Positions 26,001 through 33,185 of a stretch of 64,000 nucleotides of DNA are shown here, one piece after another. Under the pieces are notes generated by a model. It was not told the origin of the DNA, did no database searches, and saw nothing but the letters and a program-made list of their open reading frames with translations. The stretch's first letter is position 1. Each line of letters opens with the position of its first letter. The position numbers and the translations under genes are program-made. This stretch comes from Polaromonas sp. YR568 (lineage in GTDB: Bacteria > Pseudomonadota > Gammaproteobacteria > Burkholderiales > Burkholderiaceae_C). Location: the NCBI RefSeq assembly GCF_900116715.1, contig NZ_FPBM01000005.1, positions 248,001-312,000 of the forward strand, in the 5' to 3' direction.

Positions 26001-27042
26001 CGGTGCCGCCGCCGGCGTCGCCCGAAGCATCGATGCGGGCGCTGTCGAAGAGGCCGACGTTGCGGCCCAGGGCCTTGAAACTGCCGCCGGTCTCGCCGGC
26101 GTTGCGGCCCGACACGTTGACGGTCCCGCTCACCGCGACGATGCCGGCATCGCCGCCGTCAAGAAGCACTGCGCCATTGCGGTGCTGCAGGCTGGTCGCC
26201 TCAATCACGCCCTCGTTGTTGACCACGTTGGACAGCAGCGCATCGCTGGACCGCGCCGACATCACCACCACACCGCCGTTGGCCTTGAGCAGCCCCTGGT
26301 TCACCACGCTCGCGCCCAGGGAAGGGTCGCTCACCTCCATATTGATCAGGCCGTCGCCGTTGAAGTCCAGCGTGATCTTTTCACCGGCGCCCAGCATGAC
26401 GCTGCCCAAGCGGGCGGTAATGCTGCCTTCGTTGCGCACCTGCGCGCCCAGCAGCGCCACGTAACCACCATCGGTAGCCACGATGCTGCCCTGGTTGATC
26501 ACGGCGCCTGCCGCGCCACCGGCCTCAAAGCGGTTGTTGCCGGCCATGAAGTTGCTGTCCGACATGTTCAGCGAACTGGCCACCAGGCCGCCGACGTTGA
26601 CGGCCGAGCCCTGGCCGAACAGGATGCCGGACGGGTTGATCAGGTAGACCTGCCCGTTGGCATTGAGCTGGCCCATGATCTGCGAGGCGTCGCTGGAGGT
26701 GACGCGGTTGAGCGCCACCGATGAGGCGGAGGGCTGTGCGAAATTGACCCTGGCTGCGCTGCCGATGTTGAAGGTGTTCCAGGTGGCGATCATGCGATCG
26801 CTGCCCTGCACCACATTCATGACATTGCCGTTCTGGCTGATGCTGCCGCTGCCGGCGGTGACCTGGCCGTTGGTCGGCAAGGCGTTGGCGTCCAGCGCAT
26901 ACACCCGCACCGGGTAGATGCTGCACAGCGCCGACAGGAGGGCCGCTGTCAGCGGTGTCAGCGCCGGCCTGTCCTTGCGGCTGGATTTTCGGCTGGAGAG
27001 CGTGGAAGGGGTGGAAGAAGCCGATGAAAGATGGTGTGCCAT
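23086..27042 (-). CDS. TpsA2: HMW1/filamentous-haemagglutinin-type secreted exoprotein
   Basis: A 1318-residue paralogue of TpsA1. A long signal peptide (about 1-49, ending V-R-V-Y-A) is followed by the TPS domain: A-N-A-L-P-T-N-G-Q-V-T, N-T-F-N-I-G-S-A-A-R, and QLNANGQVYLINPSGILF with an NPSG box close to HMW1's NPNG. The passenger is a Ser/Gly/Thr/Asn-rich beta-helix with about 34 N-x-S/T sequons, roughly one per 39 residues. The C-terminal 70 residues are non-repetitive and more acidic, without cysteine. It starts 9 bases after the tpsB2 stop (GAGAGG ribosome site), and its end overlaps the lyase start. Predicted glycosylated surface adhesin. Confidence 0.92.
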   Translation of the reverse strand: MAHHLSSASSTPSTLSSRKSSRKDRPALTPLTAALLSALCSIYPVRVYALDANALPTNGQVTAGSGSISQNGNVMNVVQGSDRMIATWNTFNIGSAARVNFAQPSASSVALNRVTSSDASQIMGQLNANGQVYLINPSGILFGQGSAVNVGGLVASSLNMSDSNFMAGNNRFEAGGAAGAVINQGSIVATDGGYVALLGAQVRNEGSITARLGSVMLGAGEKITLDFNGDGLINMEVSDPSLGASVVNQGLLKANGGVVVMSARSSDALLSNVVNNEGVIEATSLQHRNGAVLLDGGDAGIVAVSGTVNVSGRNAGETGGSFKALGRNVGLFDSARIDASGDAGGGTVLVGGNYQGTGTERQAVATYMGEDARIHADAINSGNGGKVILWSTDSTRFHGGITVLGGGQTGSGGLVETSGHYLDATGSVDLSAASGKGGTWLIDPFNINITSTASVGATGSSPFTSSGAASSNLSSAVLNASLSEGANVIVQTTNNFGGTSGDINVLDNVKGVGNASLTLQAHRNIVMNGRTISNGTGKTLNVSLFSNYNNSGNGSVSITGSSITTNGGSITIGGVDPLVGSASTILNSTAGVTISGSTLSTSGGDITIRGAVAASSVNSNSSAVQIASASTLNAGGGNISIVANVASASATGDAFVLTSGSSVLTSGAGSITVDSTNLGSGNGTRVFSTNNTMAASGTGNLTIRGNATSGFGVLICSTAATSTQTLSVGSGNLTIQANANGFAGSGRGLYLAASGNGAVVVNATAGGAITLGGSSTGSYGTVLNSTGAGSSISIFSDGNITVAGNTSGGSTPALGLLSSGSGASAATASKINISSTAGALKLLANNTVVNPTTGSFKAVSLDASGAFASINLSTQSGALTLDGTSFSGRGVDIAPSGANAAINISTGSGAIAVNGNSTSSFGGYGIFLNSTGNSSGVNVTTVSGDITFKGDSIGTSDAIAMGGSATSTNSVNNIASQGGNITLIGNFHSPNVGELDHGIAIQNVANRIQTTGAGNVTLVGNAADQGNGVSIYGGGKALVSVENGALAITGSSVYGDGLGVLTGNNIIRATGSGSVSLTGSSTYGSGITVYPSTATSSAVISTVSGKLSLTGNSSAASTAPAILLRSAASGPGNGVNISSATGDIDIRATTAGSGEGLSIVGSSANAFNSVSTAGSGSLFISASGGSYGMRIDGGTNKLQVENGLLFITASAPNGQAFSQSSDVTTIAATGSGAVLRNVGGRMSNSLTSADTAAATSALQSDMAGGDWMAPFADDAAFAPFGDGTSKLSISVVSPNQRTGTPGIPSSNPSTTGKDDETN

Positions 27043-27051
27043 GCGAGCCTC

Positions 27052-30000
27052 TCAGAATGTGTAATTGATGCCGACACCGAGCGCGCGTATCGTCGTGCCG
27101 GCGCCGGCGGAACCAAACACGCCGGCGACGGCGTAGTTGTAGTTGGCCAGCGGCTGGTTGCGCAGCAGTACGTATTGGCCGAAAAGCCTGAGCTGCTTGC
27201 TCCAGGCATAGGAAAAGCCGACCGCCTGTGAGGTTGCGCCCATACCCGCCGTCGAGCAGGTCACGCCATTGCCGGAGATCATGGTGCAGTCGCCGGCAAA
27301 CGCCCGCGCATGACTGGCGCGCAGCTGCCAGGCGCCTATCTTGTGCGAGATGCCGACCAGGTAGGCGCGGCGGCGGTAGTCAGACATATCCGTCGAGGTG
27401 ACGCTGGTGTTGATAACGCCGGATTCTGCATAAGAGAGCTCGTCGGCAATGAAAGACACCTTGGTGGCGCCGAAATCGTAGGCCACACCGAAGCGCACGC
27501 TGTAATCGTTTGACGAGGTACCCTGCGTAACGTGGGTGTTGGTGCCAACGCCGCGCGCGTTGCGGCCCAGGCTGGCGATGCCGAAATAGTTGATGTGCTG
27601 CTCTGCGGCTACCACGGCGGAGAAACCACCGCGCTCATAAGACAGGCTGCCGCCATAGAGGTAGCCGGTGTCGACGTCGGGTGCGGCCTTCATGCCGTTG
27701 TTCGAATACGCCAGCTTGAGCTGGAAGCCGCCGAACTTTGGCGTCCAGTAGCCGAACATGCCGGCCTGGCGGCGGTTGAAGGCTGCATCGTCGTTGTTGT
27801 TCACCGCGGCGGTGCCGACGGGTCCTGAGTTTCTGGTGATGCTGGTGGCAAAGCCCGGCGAGCCGATGATGTTGTAGTGGGCAGCACTGGTGGTCGCGCC
27901 GAAGGGGTCGAAGGAGTTGGCGCTTTCTTTCAGCGGCATGTCCCAGTTTCCGTACATCGCGGTGCCGGCTTTGGGGTGGGCCACAGCCACACCGGTGTTG
28001 CGCAGGTCCTGCCGGTGCGTCCAGTCCGGCGTGGAATCCACGCCCGCAGCGCCGGCGCTGAGCGACAGGCCCAGCTCCAGTTGCCATAGCAGCTTCCACT
28101 GTTCGTAAATGGGGATGCCGCCGCGTGCGCCTATATAAGAAACGTTGTCGCGCGCGCGCCAGAAGCCGGACATGTTGCGGCCGTTGGGCGTGGCCAGCTT
28201 GCTCTGGTCGGCCGGGGATGCGGGTGTTGAGGCTGTGCGGCTCACGTATTCGGGAATGATGCCCAGCGAGCCGTAAAACAGCGTGCCGTCTTCCGCCTCC
28301 TCGAAATCCTCGCCCCGACTGCCACTGCTGGAAGCCAGGCCGGTGAAAGCCTGTGGCGAGCCCGACACGGACAGCCACAGGCGGCGAGCGCTTTTCGGTT
28401 CGCTGGTCGGATTGACACCGGGCGAGAAGGCGAAGGTGGCGTTGAACACCAGGTCCTTGTTATAGACATTCAGCCCCACGCCGTAGCCGTAGCGGCTTGC
28501 GCGGTTTTCGCTGCTGTCCCAGGGTTTTTTGTTGACCGTCACGCGGCCCGCATCGGCAAACAGGGCGCCTTCCACGATGGAGTTGCCGAAGGTGCCCAGG
28601 GTTTTGCGCAGCTCCACCCGGGCCAGGATGCCCTGGTCACCGGCGGCCTCGCCGGACGGGTAGGCGCGCACGCCGTTGGAGCCGCCCAGGCTCATTTTTT
28701 CCGATGCATCCAGGTTCTTGTCGGCGTATTGCGCGTTCACCGAACCCAGCAGGGAGTAACCACCGCCCAGCTGTTGCAGGCGGCTGAAGGCCAGATTGAG
28801 CTTTTTGTAGTCGCCTGCCGCGTTCGCCGTGAAACGGTCCAGCGCGGCATCGTTGAGGGTTTCCTTGTTCAGGTGGCCCAGGCCCCACCGCACATTCCAG
28901 CTGTTGATGGCCTGCGCGCCCAGCCAGCCGTCGCGCCAATCGCCATAAAGGCCGGCGCTGATCACATTGGCGGACTTGTCTACTGTCGTGCCCGCTGTCG
29001 TGTCCTGGAAATGGCGGTATTCCGCCGCCAGCGACAGGTTGACATTGGCGCGCCGGCTGCGAAGCAGTGCGGCATTCAGGAACAGCGTGCTGATGCGGGC
29101 TTCGCCGTTGGCCTGCACCTCTTTGAGGTTCTTGCCGATGTTGTATTGCAGGCCCGCAAAACTGGCCCCGACCGACAGGCCCGTGGCGCCGATAGGCTGC
29201 ACGTAGCTGAGACCGGCGATGCGCAGGCCTTCAAACGATTGTTGTGTGTTCAGGCTCAAACTCTCGCCCATGCCAAGGGCATCGTTGAGGCTGAGGCTGA
29301 CGGACAAGCGATTGGAGCCGGTGTAGTAACTGCCGCCGTTGTCGATGCTGACGCGCGAGGTGATTGCGGTCATCTCGCTGATCTTGACGATGATGTCGGT
29401 AGCGCCCACCTGCGCCGAGGGGCGCAGGACAGCCTTGATCGACACACCCGCAATGTCGGAGATTCGCAGCAGCGTGTTTTCCAGATCACTTTCCTGGATG
29501 ACATCGCCCGGGTGCAGCCTGGCCAGGTGGCGGTCAATGAGATCACGGCTCAGCCGCACGTTGCTGTCGGGCTCGGCGATCACCTGACCGATGATGCCCT
29601 CCCGGATACCGATGGTGACCATGCCATCGCGTATTTCCTGTGCAGGCAGATAAGCGCGTGCGACCAGGTAACCCTGGGCACGGTAGTAGGCGGTGAGCTT
29701 GGCGGCGGCTTTTCCGAGCCCGGCGAAATCAAGCTCGCGCCCCACAAACTCCTGCAGCTCGGCCTGAAGCACAGGTGCTTGCAATGACTGGTTGCCGCTC
29801 AACACAAAACCCGAAACCTTGACGCCCGGCCCACCGGCCGGCAAAGACGCTCCCTCTTCAGTGGCTTCCGTCTCTTTTTCTATGCGTGTGGGCGGCTGCG
29901 TTGCCGCCGGAGGGTTGACGTTTTCAGCCGGCGAGAGTTGCTGCCGGTTGGCATCAAACAAAGTGCCGGCGCTCGGTGGCGTCTGGGCATTGACCGCGAA

Positions 30001-30078
30001 CGGAGCGGCGGCAAGCATCGTGCAGATCTGGGACGCCAGGATCTTTCGCCGATGCACGGCAAAGCGTGTTTTTTCCAT
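27052..30078 (-). CDS. TpsB2-porin fusion: two-partner-secretion transporter followed by a general-porin domain
   Basis: A 1008-residue outer-membrane protein, paralogous to TpsB1-porin. Signal peptide 1-31 (A-V-N-A) is followed by a Pro/Glu linker, POTRA repeats (about 85-160 and 165-233) and an FhaC/ShlB barrel to about 580. The lid-loop motif is VRAYPSGEAAGDQG (470-483). The second module, about 600-1008, looks like a betaproteobacterial general porin: S-Y-I-G-A-R-G-G, N-Y-F-G-I-A-S-L-G-R-N, and terminal INYTF. A Cys pair (931, 941) sits in a predicted surface loop. Both modules are in one frame, so the fusion is not a frameshift artefact. It precedes tpsA2 by 9 bases, and TpsA2 is its likely substrate. 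Confidence 0.9.
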   Translation of the reverse strand: MEKTRFAVHRRKILASQICTMLAAAPFAVNAQTPPSAGTLFDANRQQLSPAENVNPPAATQPPTRIEKETEATEEGASLPAGGPGVKVSGFVLSGNQSLQAPVLQAELQEFVGRELDFAGLGKAAAKLTAYYRAQGYLVARAYLPAQEIRDGMVTIGIREGIIGQVIAEPDSNVRLSRDLIDRHLARLHPGDVIQESDLENTLLRISDIAGVSIKAVLRPSAQVGATDIIVKISEMTAITSRVSIDNGGSYYTGSNRLSVSLSLNDALGMGESLSLNTQQSFEGLRIAGLSYVQPIGATGLSVGASFAGLQYNIGKNLKEVQANGEARISTLFLNAALLRSRRANVNLSLAAEYRHFQDTTAGTTVDKSANVISAGLYGDWRDGWLGAQAINSWNVRWGLGHLNKETLNDAALDRFTANAAGDYKKLNLAFSRLQQLGGGYSLLGSVNAQYADKNLDASEKMSLGGSNGVRAYPSGEAAGDQGILARVELRKTLGTFGNSIVEGALFADAGRVTVNKKPWDSSENRASRYGYGVGLNVYNKDLVFNATFAFSPGVNPTSEPKSARRLWLSVSGSPQAFTGLASSSGSRGEDFEEAEDGTLFYGSLGIIPEYVSRTASTPASPADQSKLATPNGRNMSGFWRARDNVSYIGARGGIPIYEQWKLLWQLELGLSLSAGAAGVDSTPDWTHRQDLRNTGVAVAHPKAGTAMYGNWDMPLKESANSFDPFGATTSAAHYNIIGSPGFATSITRNSGPVGTAAVNNNDDAAFNRRQAGMFGYWTPKFGGFQLKLAYSNNGMKAAPDVDTGYLYGGSLSYERGGFSAVVAAEQHINYFGIASLGRNARGVGTNTHVTQGTSSNDYSVRFGVAYDFGATKVSFIADELSYAESGVINTSVTSTDMSDYRRRAYLVGISHKIGAWQLRASHARAFAGDCTMISGNGVTCSTAGMGATSQAVGFSYAWSKQLRLFGQYVLLRNQPLANYNYAVAGVFGSAGAGTTIRALGVGINYTF

Positions 30079-30173
30079 GAATGTCTCTTGTCTCTTTTTG
30101 TCTTCTGTTTTTTGTCTTTTGATCTGCCTGCCTGGGTGCTGATTTATTTTTTTTTGGTTCCGCCGTTTTGCTG

Positions 30174-31214
30174 CTATTTGCCGGTCACCGGGAAAATCTT
30201 CTCGACGACGGCCTTTGACTCAAAGATGCCCGCCGCCTCGTGCCCGGCTCCCGGCACCACGATGGCCTCGCGCGTCACAGGTGTGCGCCACTTCACGGCC
30301 AAAAATTGTTCGTAACGCAGATAGTTCCGGTGGCGGTCCAGCCGGTCGGTCCCCTGCATGCCGGCGCCGCAGGATTTGTCGAGCGACTTGTAGGCGGGGT
30401 CGTTGTCCTTCGCGCCCACCAGGTAGAGGACATCACGCGACGCATAGCGCTTGAACAGCTGTTCGCCGTCCAGGCCACGCCCGTAGTCGACCATGTTGTC
30501 CGGGCCGTAGCGAAAATTGTTGTAGCCGGGGCAAAGAATGTCGCTCATCGTTTTGAAGCTCCCACCTTCTGGACGGTTGGCGTCCAGGTACAGATAGGAA
30601 GACGGACTGGAAATCACATAGCGCACTCGGATGCCCGCCTTGCGCAGTGCCTCCTCGCTGTTGTTCAGCACGGCATACCGTTGCATCAACTGCGCCCCGG
30701 CCGAGTGGCCGATGAAGACAATCTCCGTGAGTGCAGGAAAGCGCTTGCCCGTGCTCAGGTAGCGGGCAATATCGTCCAGCACGCCGCAGGAGTTGATGGC
30801 CTCCGGGCCGCGGGAGGCCTGGCACTGCATCCAGTTGCCACCGCGCCAAAGCGGAATCTTGCTGTCAGGCGACGGGTCTGATTGCGTCAGGAAATGGGGC
30901 ACCAGCAGCAAAGTGTTGGATCCGTCGAGCCGCGCGGCTTCGAGCAGCCGCAGGCCCACGTCAAAGTAGCGGTCGGCATCGCGCTGCACGCCATGCAAAA
31001 CAATGACCGCGCGGCGGATGCCGGCGCCGGGCTGGCGCAGGTCGATGTTGGAATAGGCGGCAAAGGGATAAGCGGCGCCGGCGGCTTCCAGCTGAATAAG
31101 CTGTTGCGCGGGCTGAGCAGCCGCTTTGTCGTCCGCCGCAAAAAGAGGCGCCCCGGAAAGGACCAGGCCCATTGCCACGATCATCTGGAACCATTGCTTG
31201 CGGATACGCGTCAT
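30174..31214 (-). CDS. Exported alpha/beta hydrolase
   Basis: A 346-residue protein with a signal peptide (M-T-R-I-R-K..., G-A-P-L-F-A, cleavage near 26) and an alpha/beta-hydrolase fold. The oxyanion segment is VLHGVQRDADRY, the nucleophile elbow is GHSAGA (S171), and the His is probably in GAGHEAA near the C-terminus. Four cysteines (131, 143 and two more) suggest disulfides in the periplasm. It is a different subfamily from the dienelactone-hydrolase-like pair at TPS1. It is the first gene of the TPS2 operon, 95 bases ahead of tpsB2, with an AGAGG ribosome site. Substrate is unknown. Confidence 0.8.
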   Translation of the reverse strand: MTRIRKQWFQMIVAMGLVLSGAPLFAADDKAAAQPAQQLIQLEAAGAAYPFAAYSNIDLRQPGAGIRRAVIVLHGVQRDADRYFDVGLRLLEAARLDGSNTLLLVPHFLTQSDPSPDSKIPLWRGGNWMQCQASRGPEAINSCGVLDDIARYLSTGKRFPALTEIVFIGHSAGAQLMQRYAVLNNSEEALRKAGIRVRYVISSPSSYLYLDANRPEGGSFKTMSDILCPGYNNFRYGPDNMVDYGRGLDGEQLFKRYASRDVLYLVGAKDNDPAYKSLDKSCGAGMQGTDRLDRHRNYLRYEQFLAVKWRTPVTREAIVVPGAGHEAAGIFESKAVVEKIFPVTGK

Positions 31215-31453
31215 GCCTCTTGTCTCGCTTTGTCAAAAATGCGGGGCATCGAAAAGGACGACGTATCACGCTCGATGCCGGCTTCGGCATACGCGCGCAA
31301 ATGGATCACGAATCCAGCGTCTCCTTAACGACCTTCTTTGTCAGTCACCGGATGGGGAGGCTGAAAATCCGCCTGAAAACCCGGTGCTTGCTTGTTCTTT
31401 CGGCGGATTCTAGGGAGACGTTTACTGCTTGTAAAATATCTTGATTTACATGG

Positions 31454-31476
31454 ATTCATACTTTCAAAGTATGAAT
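31454..31476. promoter_or_regulatory. Perfect 23-base palindrome upstream of the TPS2 operon
   Basis: ATTCATACTTT-C-AAAGTATGAAT has perfect 11-base arms around one C, 240 bases upstream of the first TPS2 gene. It lies in the 415-base gene-free stretch 31215-31629, which is more AT-rich than its surroundings around 31400-31480. Too short a loop for a good hairpin and no T-tract follows, so an operator for a dimeric repressor is more likely than a terminator. I saw no gene in this stretch. Confidence 0.5.
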
Positions 31477-31629
31477 ATGGCGATTCACCAAACGCAGATG
31501 GATCGTTATAGGGCGCTATGGGGCGCAACACTGCCCGCCTGGCGGTAATGCAGGCAAGCGAGTTTGAATCCGTCAAATGGGATGCCTGGAAATTGTCGGC
31601 ATGCAAGTCGACAACGAGGCTTATGTGAT

Positions 31630-31705
31630 TGGTGCGGCTGGCGGGGATCGAACCCACGACCCTTGGCTTCGGAGGCCAATACTCTATCCACTGAGCTACA
31701 GCCGC
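31630..31705 (-). tRNA. tRNA-Arg (anticodon CCG), CCA encoded
   Basis: A full cloverleaf reads on the minus strand. The acceptor is GCGGCTG paired with CAGCCGC, the D-stem begins GCTC, and the anticodon stem TTGGC/GCCAA flanks loop CTCCGAA with anticodon CCG. The T-arm is GTGGG-TTCGATC-CCCGC, followed by discriminator A and an encoded CCA. CCG reads the arginine codon CGG. Its 3' end faces the TPS block. Confidence 0.95.
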
Positions 31706-31942
31706 AACGCTGGAAATGACTTGGGGCCCTTCTTCACCTGTTTGTAATCAGGGTGAAACGGGGTGCCGGCATTGTCTTTGCACTGTGCGTGTGGTCTGCA
31801 TCGCACAGGAAAGAAATCGATTCTACCAGCCGGTGCGGCGCATACCCGGCGGCGAAAGGCCCCCGGCTATAATCTGAGGTTGCTGAGCAGATGCCACGAT
31901 CAGCCCCGCGATAGCCCCCGATTTAAAGTTTTTGAGGACGCC

Positions 31943-32476
31943 ATGAGCGCAAACGACCACACCACGGCCCACGAAGAAGCCCACACTGGCCCGATCAAGA
32001 CGCCCCAGCAGCTGCTGGCGGCGGTTTTTTTCTCTTTTGTTGTCCCCGTTTTCGCCATCATCGGCCTGGTTTATTACGTGGCTTCGGCCAACAAGACCGC
32101 GCCGGGCGCAGACGACGGCGCCAAAGTCGTGGCCCAGCGGATCCAGAAAATCGGTACTGTTGAAATCCGTGATGCAAACCGCCCGCTCAAGTCCGGCGAA
32201 GAAGTCTACAAACAGCAGTGCGTCACCTGCCACGGCTCTGGTGCGGCTGGTGCGCCCAAGTTCGGCGATGCCGGCGCCTGGGCCCCTCGCATCAAGACGG
32301 GTTTCGACACGCTCTGGCACTCGGCCCTGAAGGGTAAAGGCGCGATGGGCGCACAAGGCGGCGGCGACTTTGAAGACGTCGAAATCGGCAAGGCCGTGGT
32401 TTACATGACGGCAGCCGCCGGCGGCAAGTTCGCTGAACCAGCGGCTCCCGCCGCAGCAGCAAGCGCCGCCAAGTAA
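31943..32476 (+). CDS. Membrane-anchored c-type cytochrome (cytochrome c5-like)
   Basis: A 177-residue protein from the ATG at 31943 (GAGGA 7 bases upstream). An uncleaved N-terminal transmembrane helix (about 24-46, A-A-V-F-F-S-F-V-V-P-V-F) anchors it to the inner membrane. The periplasmic class-I haem domain has one CVTCH site (C93, C96, H97) and a likely Met ligand in G-K-G-A-M-G. The C-terminus is Ala/Pro-rich. Such proteins pass electrons between bc1-type complexes and terminal oxidases. It is a single-gene unit ended by a strong terminator; a TATAAT at 31868-31873 may be its -10 box, though no clear -35 is seen. Confidence 0.9.
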   Translation: MSANDHTTAHEEAHTGPIKTPQQLLAAVFFSFVVPVFAIIGLVYYVASANKTAPGADDGAKVVAQRIQKIGTVEIRDANRPLKSGEEVYKQQCVTCHGSGAAGAPKFGDAGAWAPRIKTGFDTLWHSALKGKGAMGAQGGGDFEDVEIGKAVVYMTAAAGGKFAEPAAPAAAASAAK

Positions 32477-32493
32477 GCCGCACTGCACTCCCT

Positions 32494-32522
32494 AAAAAGC
32501 CGGTTTTGACCGGCTTTTTTTA
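32494..32522 (+). terminator. Rho-independent terminator after the cytochrome gene
   Basis: AAAAGCCGGT-TTTG-ACCGGCTTTT (32495-32518) forms a 10-base stem with a 4-base loop, followed by more T on the plus strand and flanked by A on the left. It could also end the convergent gene that stops at 32574. Confidence 0.9.
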
Positions 32523-32573
32523 CGCCTCCAGAACCAAATAGGCCTGCAATCCAAGCAAGGCAAGCGTATGTGG

Positions 32574-33140
32574 CTACTTTTTTTGTAGCGCCTGCGGGCT
32601 GCGCACATAACCGAAGCGCGCCGGCAAATCACGCACGGGCGACTCTTCAGGCACCCACAGGCCCTGCTCCACCGCGTCGGCGGCATAGGTCATGTCCTGG
32701 GTATGAACCAGGCCAAAGCCCAGGTCGGTCTCCAGGTACACCCGCCCGGCTTCGTCCACGATGCAGCGCTGGGTGCGCGCGGCCTGCCCGGTGTGCGAGG
32801 TGATGGAAAAAGAAGGGGCCAGGCCGACACGCCAGATCCACGGCGTGGCTTCCAGCTCCACATACACACGCTGCGGGCCATTTTGAAAGAACCATTGGCC
32901 GCCGGCGTCGCTCTCGTAATTGCGCTGGATAAAGTCGATCAGCTTATCGTGCTTGAGCAGCGAGCCTTTGGCTGCGGCATTGCGCGCGGCCTCGGCGCCG
33001 GGAACACCGCCAAAGGGCCCGGCCGCCTGCGCTCTGTCGTCGCGCATATACCAGTTGCCGCGCGCGTCCAACCCGAGCCAGCCGTAGCAGTCGGGTACGT
33101 TGGGCCATTTCGCGATGGCCTGGCGAACGATGTCATCCAT
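32574..33140 (-). CDS. Conserved hypothetical protein, DUF-type
   Basis: A 188-residue soluble-looking protein without signal peptide or membrane segment. It is rich in Trp/Tyr with an N-terminal M-D-D-I-V-R-Q-A-I-A-K-W-P-N-V-P-D-C-Y-G-W and a later G-R-V-Y-L-E-T-D block, and looks like a compact beta-rich fold. I believe it is a proteobacterial DUF family with no known function, but cannot name the family with certainty. It stands alone on the minus strand between the cytochrome terminator and the hydrolase gene. Codon use is like its neighbours, so it is a real gene. Confidence 0.75.
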   Translation of the reverse strand: MDDIVRQAIAKWPNVPDCYGWLGLDARGNWYMRDDRAQAAGPFGGVPGAEAARNAAAKGSLLKHDKLIDFIQRNYESDAGGQWFFQNGPQRVYVELEATPWIWRVGLAPSFSITSHTGQAARTQRCIVDEAGRVYLETDLGFGLVHTQDMTYAADAVEQGLWVPEESPVRDLPARFGYVRSPQALQKK

Positions 33141-33185
33141 GGGGCTATTTTGCGCCGCGCCGCAGGCACGCCAGTATCAAGGCGT

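Noticed and set aside
24871..26724. 617-codon plus-strand frame opposite tpsA2
   Set aside because: Same cause as opposite tpsA1: composition of the beta-helix gene keeps the reverse frame open. The product is Gly/Ala/Val/His-rich with no domain.
31763..31942. Upstream extension of the cytochrome frame
   Set aside because: The extension gives no signal or domain, whereas the ATG at 31943 has a GAGGA ribosome site and leads straight into the anchor helix.
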